Positions 46,911-56,251 of a stretch of DNA of 64,000 nucleotides are shown one piece after another (position 1 is the first letter of the stretch; every line of letters starts with the position of its first letter). The notes beneath the pieces were generated by a model. The model saw nothing but the letters and a program-made list of their open reading frames with translations. It made no database searches and was not told where the DNA came from. The position numbers and the translations under genes are program-made. The stretch is from JACKAQ01 sp020634975 [NCBI: Calditrichia bacterium] (GTDB lineage Bacteria > Calditrichota > Calditrichia > RBG-13-44-9), in NCBI GenBank assembly GCA_020634975.1, contig JACKAQ010000001.1, positions 2,356,001 through 2,420,000 on the forward strand, in the 5' to 3' direction.

Positions 46911-47837
46911 TTGAAGCCCTTTAACCCGAAATGGAATAATCTCGCTCATGCTGCAGCGGCAAAGTTGATTGCCAATCAGTTGCCGGAATTTGATGCTGCG
47001 CAACTTGAACCTGCCGGAGAAGGTGATTTTTGTCTCGCGTTCCGATGCAGCGAGAAAATTATCCGGGTGGCGCGACACGCCGAAGCGGCCGCTGCGATTG
47101 AACGGGAAACCTGCGTTCTCCGCAAAATTGCTGCAGAACTGCCCCTGCCGGTTCCTCAACTATCGATTTATACGCCGGAAACATGTCCGCCATTTACGAT
47201 GCACAACGAGATTGTTGGCGATGTGCTCACCCGGGAAATTTGGGAAAGACTGCCGGCTGTTTCGCAGGAAAAAGCTGTCGCAGATTTGGCAAATTTCCTG
47301 AAAGCACTACACTCCATCCCCGTCGAAATTGCCGACGACTGCGAATTGCCGCAACTGGATGCGGTTACAGTTGCGGCAAATTTGAGCGCAGCGGCAGCCA
47401 AAATTTCCCATCTGCTCGATCCGCAAAGCCGTTTGCTGCTCGCAGAAACCCTCGAAAGATGGGCAAACCCGCCAAACCCGGAAAAGCGGCAATCGCTGAT
47501 CCATTGCGATATTGCACCGGGACATCTCCTTTTCGATCCGCAATCCGGCCACTTGACCGGCGTGATCGATTTTGGCGATATCGCCATTGGCAATACTGCC
47601 CGCGATTTTATCTACATTTACGAAGATTTTGGCGAGTCAATTCTCGAGTTGGTGCTCAATTATTACGCCGGAAAAAACGCGCCGGAAATGATGACCGAAA
47701 TTCGCAAATGGTATCTGCTCGAAGCCATTTCGTGGGTAATCGATAAGTTTGAATCACAGGATCGGGTGGAGCTGGCGCACGGCATCGCCGAAATTGAGCG
47801 CGAACTCACAATTCTCAAAACATCTCTTGATGATTGA
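46911..47837 (+). CDS. APH-family (kinase-like) phosphotransferase
   Basis: About 308 residues of the aminoglycoside/choline/macrolide phosphotransferase fold. The catalytic loop reads LIHCDIAPGHLLFD, with His where many members have Asn, as seen in some macrolide- and APH(2'')-like branches; the metal Asp follows in GVIDFGDIAIG. The N-lobe contains FRCSEKIIRVARH and an Ala/Glu-rich helix. The only in-frame start after the upstream stop is TTG 46911, with no clear RBS, so the start is uncertain. It lies 28 bases after the M23 gene. Substrate unknown; a resistance role should not be assumed. Confidence 0.75.
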   Translation: MKPFNPKWNNLAHAAAAKLIANQLPEFDAAQLEPAGEGDFCLAFRCSEKIIRVARHAEAAAAIERETCVLRKIAAELPLPVPQLSIYTPETCPPFTMHNEIVGDVLTREIWERLPAVSQEKAVADLANFLKALHSIPVEIADDCELPQLDAVTVAANLSAAAAKISHLLDPQSRLLLAETLERWANPPNPEKRQSLIHCDIAPGHLLFDPQSGHLTGVIDFGDIAIGNTARDFIYIYEDFGESILELVLNYYAGKNAPEMMTEIRKWYLLEAISWVIDKFESQDRVELAHGIAEIERELTILKTSLDD

Positions 47838-47906
47838 AAATTTGTTAATGTGGGTGATCGCGATGCCCAAATTTGGACAACCGCGTGATCACTCATTTGA
47901 AAAAAC

Positions 47907-47936
47907 AAAACCTCGTAAAATTAATTACGAGGTTTT
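47907..47936. terminator. Bidirectional intrinsic terminator
   Basis: AAAACCTCGTAA and TTACGAGGTTTT arms around AATTAA, with T-runs on both sides. It serves the APH-like gene (plus) and the barrel-protein gene (minus), which converge here. Confidence 0.85.
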
Positions 47937-48016
47937 TGGTTAGGGATACTTTAACATCGGGCGATGGATAAAGTATCCGGGAAATTTATTTTGGGCAGCT
48001 CAATTCTCCGGGAAAA

Positions 48017-48646
48017 TTAGAACATCCGGAATCTGACTGAAAAACTGAATCGCGATAACGATGGTTTGTTTTCAAAATCGATGCTGCCCTCTTTTTTCTC
48101 AAAAGATGATGTTGCGGTTTTTGTGTATTCCAAAATCAACGACATAATGCCCGCGCTTAAATCGATACCTGCGCCATAACTAAAACCGGTGCCGCTGTAA
48201 TCGTATTCCCGAAGCTGGACTTGAGATGCAATGGCACCGTCAACGATTTGTAAATCATTGAGTGTATATTTTGTGAAGCTGGCATTTAAAAACGGGCGGA
48301 ATCCACCGGAGAGCACATAGTAGCGAGCACCTATATCATGCATTACTAATGAATAAGCGTCAACATTCGCTTCGTTACAGTATTCATAATGCCAGTGATA
48401 AAACGCATCCAAATTGCTTAAAACACCATAACCCAATAGAAATCCTGCACCTACAACGTCCGCTTCAGAACGATTTTCCATTCGGCGAGTGGCAGTAAAA
48501 GCATTGTCATCCGGATTTCCATCCAGCGAAAATCCACCCATGGCCATTGATACACCTGCTGTAATTTTACCAGCTTGTGCGAAGGCGTTGTTATGCGTTG
48601 AGATGATCAAAAAACATGCGGTCAGTGCAAAAACGAATCCTTTCAT
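48017..48646 (-). CDS. Small outer-membrane beta-barrel protein
   Basis: 209 residues: signal peptide ending NAFAQ, then alternating amphipathic strands with many aromatics (YHWHYEYC, YYVLSGGF, FSYGAGIDL) and a terminal Phe (FSVRFRMF), the signature recognised by barrel assembly. Probably an eight-stranded OmpX/OmpA-like barrel. AAAGGAGATC precedes the ATG. No specific family recognised. It is divergent from the ECF sigma gene at 48922, across a 275-base spacer without other features. Confidence 0.7.
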   Translation of the reverse strand: MKGFVFALTACFLIISTHNNAFAQAGKITAGVSMAMGGFSLDGNPDDNAFTATRRMENRSEADVVGAGFLLGYGVLSNLDAFYHWHYEYCNEANVDAYSLVMHDIGARYYVLSGGFRPFLNASFTKYTLNDLQIVDGAIASQVQLREYDYSGTGFSYGAGIDLSAGIMSLILEYTKTATSSFEKKEGSIDFENKPSLSRFSFSVRFRMF

Positions 48647-48921
48647 AATGATCTCCTTTAAAAAGTGAACTGAATTTGATATTTGACAATCCTTTCGTAT
48701 TCAAGCTACCCTAATTTGGGAAAATCAAATGCAGTTGTGCAATACGGCAAATGACGTAATTTTGTGATGGCAGCTTCAATGGATTGTTTTTGTTTTATTC
48801 GAAACATGCGAAAAAGCCGGTTTTGATACCGTTTTGAAAAACTGCAATGTTATTTTGAATCGATAGTTGTGCAGGTAAAAAAAGTGAATCGACAATCTGA
48901 CATACGAAATGGAACCATCGC

Positions 48922-49485
48922 ATGAGCCTTTTAAAAGGAGATGTGACGCAATTGCTGGCAGAATTGAGCGGCGGTAACCGCTCCGTTGTTGACCGGTTAA
49001 TTCCGGTGGTTTATGATGAACTCCACCAATTGGCTGAACGCGAATTGCGAAGGGAGCGTGCCGGACACACCCTCAACGCAACCGCGTTGGTGCACGAAGC
49101 TTATGTAAAATTGATCGATCAACACCGGGTGGACTGGCAAAATCGCGCCCATTTTATGGCGATTGCTGCGCAATCGATGCGCCGGATTTTGATCAACTAC
49201 GCCAAAAGCCGCAGCGCCCAAAAACGCGGCAGCGGTATGCCGGTGATCACCTTTATCGAAGAAGCAATGCCCCGCGAAACACCGCCCGAAGAATTACTGG
49301 CGCTTGATGAAGCGCTCACCCGATTGGAAAAATTAAACGAGCGGCAAAGCAAAGTGATCGAATACTGGTTTTTTGGCGGACTTACTCACGAAGAAATCGC
49401 CGACGTGCTGGAAATTTCCCTGCCCACCGTTCGCCGCGATTGGCGGTTCGCCCGCGCATGGCTCAGCCGGGAGTTGAAGCAGTGA
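48922..49485 (+). CDS. ECF sigma factor of the kinase-associated subfamily (TIGR02999-like)
   Basis: 187 residues. Start MSLLKGDVTQLLAELSGGN; region 2 LNATALVHEAYVKLID and RAHFMAIAAQSMRRIL; region 4 LNERQSKVIEYWFFGGLTHEEIADVLEIS followed by a DWRFARAWL recognition helix. These match the sigma family found with Ser/Thr kinases in Acidobacteria, Planctomycetes and relatives. The kinase-TPR gene starts 121 bases downstream on the same strand, and no anti-sigma gene accompanies it. Regulation of the sigma factor by phosphorylation is the likely arrangement (inference). Confidence 0.92.
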   Translation: MSLLKGDVTQLLAELSGGNRSVVDRLIPVVYDELHQLAERELRRERAGHTLNATALVHEAYVKLIDQHRVDWQNRAHFMAIAAQSMRRILINYAKSRSAQKRGSGMPVITFIEEAMPRETPPEELLALDEALTRLEKLNERQSKVIEYWFFGGLTHEEIADVLEISLPTVRRDWRFARAWLSRELKQ

Positions 49486-49606
49486 TTGGGTATTTTTAAG
49501 CAAAGGTGGTGTCTGTTTATTTAATCAAAAAAACAACATTTTGCCTCGCAATTAAAAACACTCAAGCGATAAAAAACCACAACCGATGTTCAGAAAAAGG
49601 ATACCC

Positions 49607-52600
49607 ATGGACAGCAACCGCTGGCAAAAAATACAGGAAATTTTTGATGCCGCAGCGGAACTCGACGCAGCGGAGCAGGCGATTTTTCTTCGAGAAAAAT
49701 GTGCCGGCGATGAGGCGTTATTTCATGAAATTCAATCGCTGCTGGCGGCGGACAGCCAACCGCACAGCTTGATGGAAAGCCAGATCGCCAAACCCGAATT
49801 GCCGTTGTCGCCGAAGGAATTTGCCGGCGAAATCATCGGGTCGTACAAATTGGTCAAATTGATCGGGCACGGCGGGATGGGTTCGGTGTATCTGGCGGAG
49901 CGCGCCGACGGGCAATTTGAGCAGCAGGTCGCGCTGAAACTTATCCGTCCGGGGCTGAATTCAACAGAAATTTTGCGGCGATTTTGGGAAGAACGGCAGA
50001 TTTTAGCGCGACTGCAACACCCGAACATCGCGCGGTTGCTCGATGGCGGCGTAACTGAAAACAAGCTGCCTTATTTCACCCTCGAATATGTGGATGGCGA
50101 ACCCGTTGATACGTATTGCGATCGCCGCAAGTTAACGGTTGACCAGCGGCTGGCGCTGTTTCTGGAAATTTGCGATGCAGTGCAATTTGCCCACCGGAAT
50201 CTGGTGATTCACCGCGATCTCAAACCCGGCAACATTCTCGTAACCCGCGATGGCAAAGTGAAGTTGCTCGATTTTGGCATCGCGAAAGTGTTCGGCAGCG
50301 AAGATGACGGCGAAAGCGGCGCACTCACCCAAACCGGACAGCATGTGCTCACCCCGGAATATGCCTCGCCGGAACAGGTGCGCGGCGAGGCGGTCACGAC
50401 CGCTAGCGATATTTACGCCCTCGGCATGGTGCTTTACGAGCTGCTCAGCGGTTTTCGCGCATACAAAATTGCCACGCGAAGCATGGCTGAAATGGAGCGG
50501 ATCATCTGTTCCACCGAACCGGCAAAGCCGAGCACCACTTTTCAGCCACCCGTTGCAAAAGTAACTGATGACCATTTGCCGGACACCCAACAAATCGCAA
50601 CTGCCCGCAACACCAATCCGGAAAAATTGCGCCGGCGGTTGTCCGGCGATCTGGACAATATCTGCCTTATGGCGCTGCGCAAAGAGCCGGAACGGCGATA
50701 CGCCTCGGTGGATCAGTTTGCGCAGGATATCCAGCGGCATCTCAACGGTTTGCCGGTCATCGCCCGCCCGGATACGCTGCAATACCGCACCCAAAAATTT
50801 GTCCGGCGGCACCGGTTGGGCATTGCATTTATGGCAATTTTATTATTGGTAGCGACAGCGCTCACCGCATTTTACACCGCAAAACTCACCCATCAGCGGG
50901 ATATCGCTGTTCAGGAAGCCCGTAAATCGGAACAAATTACCCGTTTTCTCACCAATCTTTTTGAAGTTGCCGATCCCGGCGAATCCAAAGGTCGAACCGT
51001 AACGGCGAGCGAGCTTTTGCATCGCGGCGCGGCACGAATTGACACCGAGTTGGCGAATCAACCGGCATCGCAGGCTGCTATTCAGCAGGTTATCGGCGAA
51101 GTTTATCTCTCGTTGGGGCTTTACAGCGAGGGGCTGGAATTGCTGGAAAAAAGCCTTGCCACCCGCCGGAAATTGCCCGATCAGGAAACACCCGAATTGG
51201 CAAAATGTATGATCAGTTTGGCAAGTGCGCTGTTGGAAAATGGCGAATATCCGGAAGCCGAAAAATTATTGGATGAAGCTAAGTTGTTAATTTCAAATAA
51301 ATTAGGTGATACTCATTATTTAATGGCATTTGTTGTAAATCACCTCGCCAGATCCCGCAATCAACAGGGCGATTTTGCCGGTGCGGAACCGTTGTATCGC
51401 CAGGCGCTGCGAATTTGGGAGCAAAACGGGCAGGGCGATTCGCTGGAAGCGTCCATCGTGATGAACAATCTGGGGTTGCTACTCGATGAACGTGGGCAGT
51501 ATTTGGAATCTGAGGCAATGTATCGCGCAGCAGTTGATATTCAGACGAGGGTTCTGGGTGATTTGCATCCGGAAATTACCACAACCATGTTCAATCTCGG
51601 GCAACTCCTCCACAAAACCGGCAAATATGCTGCAGCTGAAGAAATGCTGCTGCAAGTGGTCGAAAATGATCGCAAAATGCTCGGTGAATCGCACCCGTAT
51701 CTGGCATTCGATTTGAACAGCCTTGCCAGAGTCAGTGAAGTTCAGGGGAATTATGCGGTTGCAGAATCGTTGTATTTGCGGGCGCTGGATATCCGTCGGG
51801 AGGCGTTGGGTGCGGAACACCCGGATGTTATTTTTAATTTGAACGTGATCGGCAAAGTGCTCCAGTTGCAGGGAAAATATCACGAAGCGAACAATTACTA
51901 TCGTCGTGCGTTGCGGGTGGGCAGCCGGTTTCTCGGGGAAGATCATCCCGAAAGGGCACATACATTGCGGCTGCTCTCCGCAAATCTGATGCTGCTGGAC
52001 AGCCTCGATGCTGCCGAAAAATATCTCGATCAGGTTGAGGCGATTGACCGGAAGGTTCGCGGCACGGAGCATCCGGTTTATGGTGTTGATTTGTATGAGC
52101 GGAGCCGGTTGCTGACAATTCGCGGTGATGTTGACAAAGCTGCCGAGTTGATTCAGCGGTCATTGGAAATTTATCGAAAAACTTATGGTCCGGAGCATGT
52201 TGCGTTGGCTTCGACGATGTTGCAAATGGGGAAAATAGCGCTGAAACAAGGGAAAGTCCAATTGGCTGATTCCGTTTTTCGGGAATCGCTGCAAATTTAC
52301 AGCAATAAATTGGGTGCGGAAAATGAGCAAGTCGGTTGGTTGCTGATGGCGCGTGCCCAAACAGCGTTGGCAGCCAACAAGGTTTTTGCAGCGGGTGATT
52401 TTATCACCAAAGGGCTGGCAATTTTGCAAAAACGACTGTTGCCGGAACATCCGCGATTACTGCATGCGCAATTGACCAAAGCCTGTTGGCTAATCGCCAG
52501 CGGTGATAATCAGTCCGCCGAAATACTCATCCAGCAAACACAAAAAATGTTGGCAAAACAGCTGAGCCCCCGCCACCGGTATGTCCGGGAAGCGGAGGCT

Positions 52601-52642
52601 CTGGCTGCGGAAGTATCAGTTTTGGCAACGCAGACGGAGTAG
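49607..52642 (+). CDS. Membrane Ser/Thr protein kinase with C-terminal TPR array
   Basis: About 1,011 residues from ATG 49607 (AAAAGG upstream). N-terminal cytoplasmic segment, then a Hanks-type kinase domain (about 75-370): glycine loop GHGGMGSVYLAE, Lys111 in VALKLIRPG, catalytic Asp204 in HRDLKPGN, DFGIAKVF, and APE-like PEYASPEQ. A single membrane helix (FMAILLLVATALTAFY, about residue 410) is followed by ten or more tetratricopeptide repeats of the 42-residue kinesin-light-chain type (YRRALRVGSRFLGEDHPERA). Kinase inside, TPRs outside or periplasmic. It is paired with the ECF sigma gene just upstream; together they look like a signal-to-transcription unit. Confidence 0.93.
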   Translation: MDSNRWQKIQEIFDAAAELDAAEQAIFLREKCAGDEALFHEIQSLLAADSQPHSLMESQIAKPELPLSPKEFAGEIIGSYKLVKLIGHGGMGSVYLAERADGQFEQQVALKLIRPGLNSTEILRRFWEERQILARLQHPNIARLLDGGVTENKLPYFTLEYVDGEPVDTYCDRRKLTVDQRLALFLEICDAVQFAHRNLVIHRDLKPGNILVTRDGKVKLLDFGIAKVFGSEDDGESGALTQTGQHVLTPEYASPEQVRGEAVTTASDIYALGMVLYELLSGFRAYKIATRSMAEMERIICSTEPAKPSTTFQPPVAKVTDDHLPDTQQIATARNTNPEKLRRRLSGDLDNICLMALRKEPERRYASVDQFAQDIQRHLNGLPVIARPDTLQYRTQKFVRRHRLGIAFMAILLLVATALTAFYTAKLTHQRDIAVQEARKSEQITRFLTNLFEVADPGESKGRTVTASELLHRGAARIDTELANQPASQAAIQQVIGEVYLSLGLYSEGLELLEKSLATRRKLPDQETPELAKCMISLASALLENGEYPEAEKLLDEAKLLISNKLGDTHYLMAFVVNHLARSRNQQGDFAGAEPLYRQALRIWEQNGQGDSLEASIVMNNLGLLLDERGQYLESEAMYRAAVDIQTRVLGDLHPEITTTMFNLGQLLHKTGKYAAAEEMLLQVVENDRKMLGESHPYLAFDLNSLARVSEVQGNYAVAESLYLRALDIRREALGAEHPDVIFNLNVIGKVLQLQGKYHEANNYYRRALRVGSRFLGEDHPERAHTLRLLSANLMLLDSLDAAEKYLDQVEAIDRKVRGTEHPVYGVDLYERSRLLTIRGDVDKAAELIQRSLEIYRKTYGPEHVALASTMLQMGKIALKQGKVQLADSVFRESLQIYSNKLGAENEQVGWLLMARAQTALAANKVFAAGDFITKGLAILQKRLLPEHPRLLHAQLTKACWLIASGDNQSAEILIQQTQKMLAKQLSPRHRYVREAEALAAEVSVLATQTE

Positions 52643-52668
52643 CCAAATCATGTTTTCTCATTCATTTT

Positions 52669-52749
52669 TTGACAGGACGAACAAGATTAACCGGATTTTT
52701 ATACTGCAAACAATTTGAATTTATCCTGCCAGTCCTGTTATCCTGTCAA
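52669..52749. repeat. Long imperfect inverted repeat between convergent genes
   Basis: TTGACAGGACGAACAAGAT... on the left pairs with ...CCTGTTATCCTGTCAA on the right. The TCCTGT-type repeated unit resembles intergenic repeats seen in several unrelated bacterial genomes. Placed between the stops of the kinase (plus) and the pore-protein gene (minus), it may act as a two-way terminator. Confidence 0.6.
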
Positions 52750-52796
52750 CAAAACACAAACTGAAATGATGCATCAAATCTATTGAAATCAATTAG

Positions 52797-55700
52797 TTAT
52801 CGCAGCAAAATCATCTTCCGGGTTTGCACAAAACTACCCGCCTGCAACCGGTATAAATACACGCCGCTAGCTACCTGCGCATCGAACCGGTTTCTGCCAT
52901 TCCAGATAATCGTGTGTGTGCCCGCGGTTTGCTGCCCGCTCGCTAATTCGGCTACTTTTTCCCCGATCAGGTTGAAAATTTCCAGCTTCACTGTAGCAGA
53001 TTTCGGCAATTGGTAGCGAATATGTGTTTCCGGGTTGAACGGGTTCGGGTAGTTTTGATACAGCACAAATTCATCCGCAAGCGCCGGATCGATGCCGTCA
53101 TCAATGCCGGTAATGCCGATGCCCTGCAGCACATCCCCGACGATATCGCCGTGATTGCCGTTTACGGAAAAATCGCGCACGTCATCTGCGCCATCGCCGC
53201 CGATGCCCAAATCTTCCAGTTCATCAAATCGCCAGTAACCGACGATGCCCTGCTGCGCGATGCCGTAAACATCTGCGGATAGCGTATCGGTCAGCGCTTC
53301 GCGAATCTGTTCGCCGCTGCGTGCGATATGCCAGTAACGCACTTCGTCAATTGAGCCGCTAAACGGCGTGGTGAATGCCTGTCGTCCGCCGATGCGAAAA
53401 TCATCCAGATTTTGGGCACTGCTGTGATCGCCGATGATCCCGTTGGCTTTCATCGCGTGAAACAGGTTGCCGTTGATGTAGGTCATGATCGCCGGTTCCG
53501 GTGCGTTGCTGTCGTATACCAACGCGATGTGTACCCATTCATTTTCTTTCGCAACGTATCCGGTGTTGGTCCATACCCAATGCGGCGAATCAACCGCGAT
53601 TGCCCAGCGAATGGTGCCATCCGTGAAACGCGCAATTTCAAATTCGCCTTCGCGATTGATGATGATGCCGTCAACCGGCTGACTGGAAAGGCTGGCTTCC
53701 GGACGAATCCACGCTTCCAGCGTGATGGCGTCGCTGGCTTCCATGGTGGGAGAATTGCCCATATTCAAATATCCCGGATTGTTGGCGGTGGTGCGATTAA
53801 ATGCCAGCGTATTGCCGGACAGGTTGACATCTTGCGCGACATTCGAAAATTCGCGGTTGTATGCCAGCGTGAGTGAATCGGGTTTCAGCCCGATAAATCC
53901 TTCGGAATCGCCGCTATGATTTACCGGTTTGTCTGTCCGGATGTGAACTTTTTGGCGGGTTTCATCGATGGAAATCCGCTCAATCGCGCCGCGACTTGCC
54001 CGCTGGAATTCGGTGAACGGATCGAGCGAGAACGGTGTGCCGCTCAAATCGACCTTTGCGAATGCGGTGTCCATGTGCGCAAAGGTCAACCGGATGCTGC
54101 CAAAAAATAGCGGTTCATTGCCATAAAATGTGCCCTGATCCGTGCTGATCCATTCGCGAACCGTGAAGGTTGTATCCTTTCCGTCAATTTTGAAATTGTC
54201 CGGATTGATGCGGATTTTTGAGAAATACACCCGGCGGTAGAACGTATCCTGAATCCAGTCGATGTAATTTGTTGTGTCGCTGCTGTTTGGCAGTGTCAAA
54301 TATTCGCGCGGTGTGGCGAGTGGATCTCCGGTTTTTGGATCGTCGAACAGGCAAAATAATTTCGCCGGTTTATCGGGATCGCCGCCGGAGAAAAGCAAAA
54401 ATTCGCCGCCGGGACTCGGTAACAAACCCGCAAATTCCTTTACTTCGGCTGCGTTTTTGTAAAGTGCCGGTAGGACAATATTTGATTCTGTCACATCGCC
54501 GCGAGCGTTCTCGACGAACACTTTGCCGGTGGTTTCTGCCGGAGATTCAAACGGTAAGTCATTGGTAAACAATGCGTTATTGCTGTCACTCAAATCGACT
54601 TCGCGAAGCTGGCCGTTTACCGTCACCTGCGCTTTCACCGATAAAATCGGGAAGTTGCCGGGAAACGCACTCACGTAAACATGCTTGAAATCCGGTGAAA
54701 ACGTCGCCAGATCGACATTCGCAATTGGCGAACTGCCGGGACTCATCATCACCATTTGGGTATTGCGGAACATGCTCAGACCGAGCAAATTGCCCGGCTG
54801 ACCCTGAGTATTCCATTCGTTAATCACTGCCGCCGATGGCGTTGAAACATACCAGTCATCCGGATACAACCGGTTGTCGATGTAGGTTTGTCCGCCGGTT
54901 TCGGTCACATCAAAAATATGGGAGAGCACATCGCTGAACGTGTAATCCAGCGTGTAATAATCCGTGCCGACATACACCTGATAGTGATAAATTTCGTCGT
55001 CACCGAGGTTGGCTTTGACATTCACGACCACCGGATCAATCTCGCTTTCGAAGCTCGACCACTCCACTTCAGCATCGTAACTTTGCGTATCAGGATTCCA
55101 GCGCACCACGTTTGCATCCACCTGTGTGACCACCAAACCCAGCGGCGCACCCATTTGGATGGCTTTCAATTCTTCCATCGTTAAAATGATGTCGTTATTT
55201 TGATTGTCTTTTTCGATGGCAATTGTGCCGGACGCCGGATAACGGCTGTTGGGCAAACCTTTCGGTTCCAGCCGATTGGCTGCCTGGTTCGGCGTGATTG
55301 TCGCGATGGTTTTTTCCCCGAGCACCAGATTGAAGGTCGGAACAACATCCAACGCCGTTGCGCTGCCAAGATTTTTCATAAAAACCCGCAACTTCAGTCG
55401 TGCAGCCTGGCTGGGATTGGTTGTTCGCGTGTCGCTCCAGTTGGTGCCGAAAGTGCTCGTGGTGCTTTGGGTGCTCGTCCAGGTGTGGGAATAGGATGCA
55501 GTCACTTCCGCACTGACCAGCTTAAACGGATTGAGTTCTGCGCCGACAGTTACGCTGCCGCCAACCTCGTCCGTGCTGCTCGTTTCGTTCGTGTATGAGC
55601 TGCTTTGCTCGCCGCCGCTCGTATTCGAAATTTCGGTGATGGGGATGACGTCGTAATCGGTCATCCCGATGCTGATCACCGGGCGGGCAGCCACCAGCGG

Positions 55701-56096
55701 ATCGTTTTCCGGTGACGAAACACCGGCGGGCATGTTTACGCCGGAAACTTCCATATAATCGCTATACGGATCGCCGTCGGTGCTCCAACGCAGCGGATCG
55801 GTTCTGTAATAAACCACGCTGCTGTCGCCGTTCCAGGGTTGCAGTCCGTCAGCCGGATTGTATGTAAATCCGTTTATTTCCAACAAGTTATCGATGCCGT
55901 CTTCGTCGTCATCCGCCAGTGGCGATAGCGAAATGATATCGCCATTTTTCGCGATGAGTTCAATCATTTTGCCGGATGCCGTTTCGCGAATGCGAACTTC
56001 CTGCGCCAGCAATTGCTGTATGGCGGCAAAACTTAATACGAAAAACCAGACGGTAATTTTCGCAAATGCCAAAAGCTTGGTTTGATGATGATTCAT
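52797..56096 (-). CDS. Protective-antigen-like pore-forming protein with LamG domain and C-terminal sorting tail
   Basis: 1,099 residues. Signal peptide 1-32. Residues 62-73 (DDDEDGIDNLLE) match the calcium-binding start of anthrax protective antigen and clostridial binary-toxin B components. Residues 104-140 (WSTDGDPYSDYMEVSG, PLVAARPVISI) continue the match. Ser/Thr-rich alternating strands at about 155-225 (GGSVTVGAEL) correspond to the pore loop. Residues 226-330 (ARLKLRVFMKN, VVPTFNLVLG, IATITP) correspond to the heptamer core, with a weaker match to about 400. A LamG/concanavalin-like domain lies at about 775-960 (SDAITLEAWIRPE, ENEWVHIALVYD). The sorting tail from about 1012 (NYPNPFNPETHIRYQLP ... 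KMILLR) directs export. No PA14 prodomain is present. GGAGGTGAT precedes the ATG. The pore homology is by eye from memory of the family. Confidence 0.82.
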   Translation of the reverse strand: MNHHQTKLLAFAKITVWFFVLSFAAIQQLLAQEVRIRETASGKMIELIAKNGDIISLSPLADDDEDGIDNLLEINGFTYNPADGLQPWNGDSSVVYYRTDPLRWSTDGDPYSDYMEVSGVNMPAGVSSPENDPLVAARPVISIGMTDYDVIPITEISNTSGGEQSSSYTNETSSTDEVGGSVTVGAELNPFKLVSAEVTASYSHTWTSTQSTTSTFGTNWSDTRTTNPSQAARLKLRVFMKNLGSATALDVVPTFNLVLGEKTIATITPNQAANRLEPKGLPNSRYPASGTIAIEKDNQNNDIILTMEELKAIQMGAPLGLVVTQVDANVVRWNPDTQSYDAEVEWSSFESEIDPVVVNVKANLGDDEIYHYQVYVGTDYYTLDYTFSDVLSHIFDVTETGGQTYIDNRLYPDDWYVSTPSAAVINEWNTQGQPGNLLGLSMFRNTQMVMMSPGSSPIANVDLATFSPDFKHVYVSAFPGNFPILSVKAQVTVNGQLREVDLSDSNNALFTNDLPFESPAETTGKVFVENARGDVTESNIVLPALYKNAAEVKEFAGLLPSPGGEFLLFSGGDPDKPAKLFCLFDDPKTGDPLATPREYLTLPNSSDTTNYIDWIQDTFYRRVYFSKIRINPDNFKIDGKDTTFTVREWISTDQGTFYGNEPLFFGSIRLTFAHMDTAFAKVDLSGTPFSLDPFTEFQRASRGAIERISIDETRQKVHIRTDKPVNHSGDSEGFIGLKPDSLTLAYNREFSNVAQDVNLSGNTLAFNRTTANNPGYLNMGNSPTMEASDAITLEAWIRPEASLSSQPVDGIIINREGEFEIARFTDGTIRWAIAVDSPHWVWTNTGYVAKENEWVHIALVYDSNAPEPAIMTYINGNLFHAMKANGIIGDHSSAQNLDDFRIGGRQAFTTPFSGSIDEVRYWHIARSGEQIREALTDTLSADVYGIAQQGIVGYWRFDELEDLGIGGDGADDVRDFSVNGNHGDIVGDVLQGIGITGIDDGIDPALADEFVLYQNYPNPFNPETHIRYQLPKSATVKLEIFNLIGEKVAELASGQQTAGTHTIIWNGRNRFDAQVASGVYLYRLQAGSFVQTRKMILLR

Positions 56097-56251
56097 TAGA
56101 TCACCTCCGTTGAAATATTGCGTTAAACTTTCCCCCTACTTGATAACGCAACAAAACGCGATCAAAGTGATCATACTTTTTTGATTTTTTTTAGAATGGA
56201 TTAAAAGGAAGGCAATTTGAGAACGGATTTGACAGTTCCGATCGAACGCTC

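Noticed and set aside
46911-47837. Antibiotic resistance gene (aminoglycoside or macrolide kinase)
   Set aside because: The kinase fold is clear but the substrate is not; the gene is isolated and not in a resistance context.
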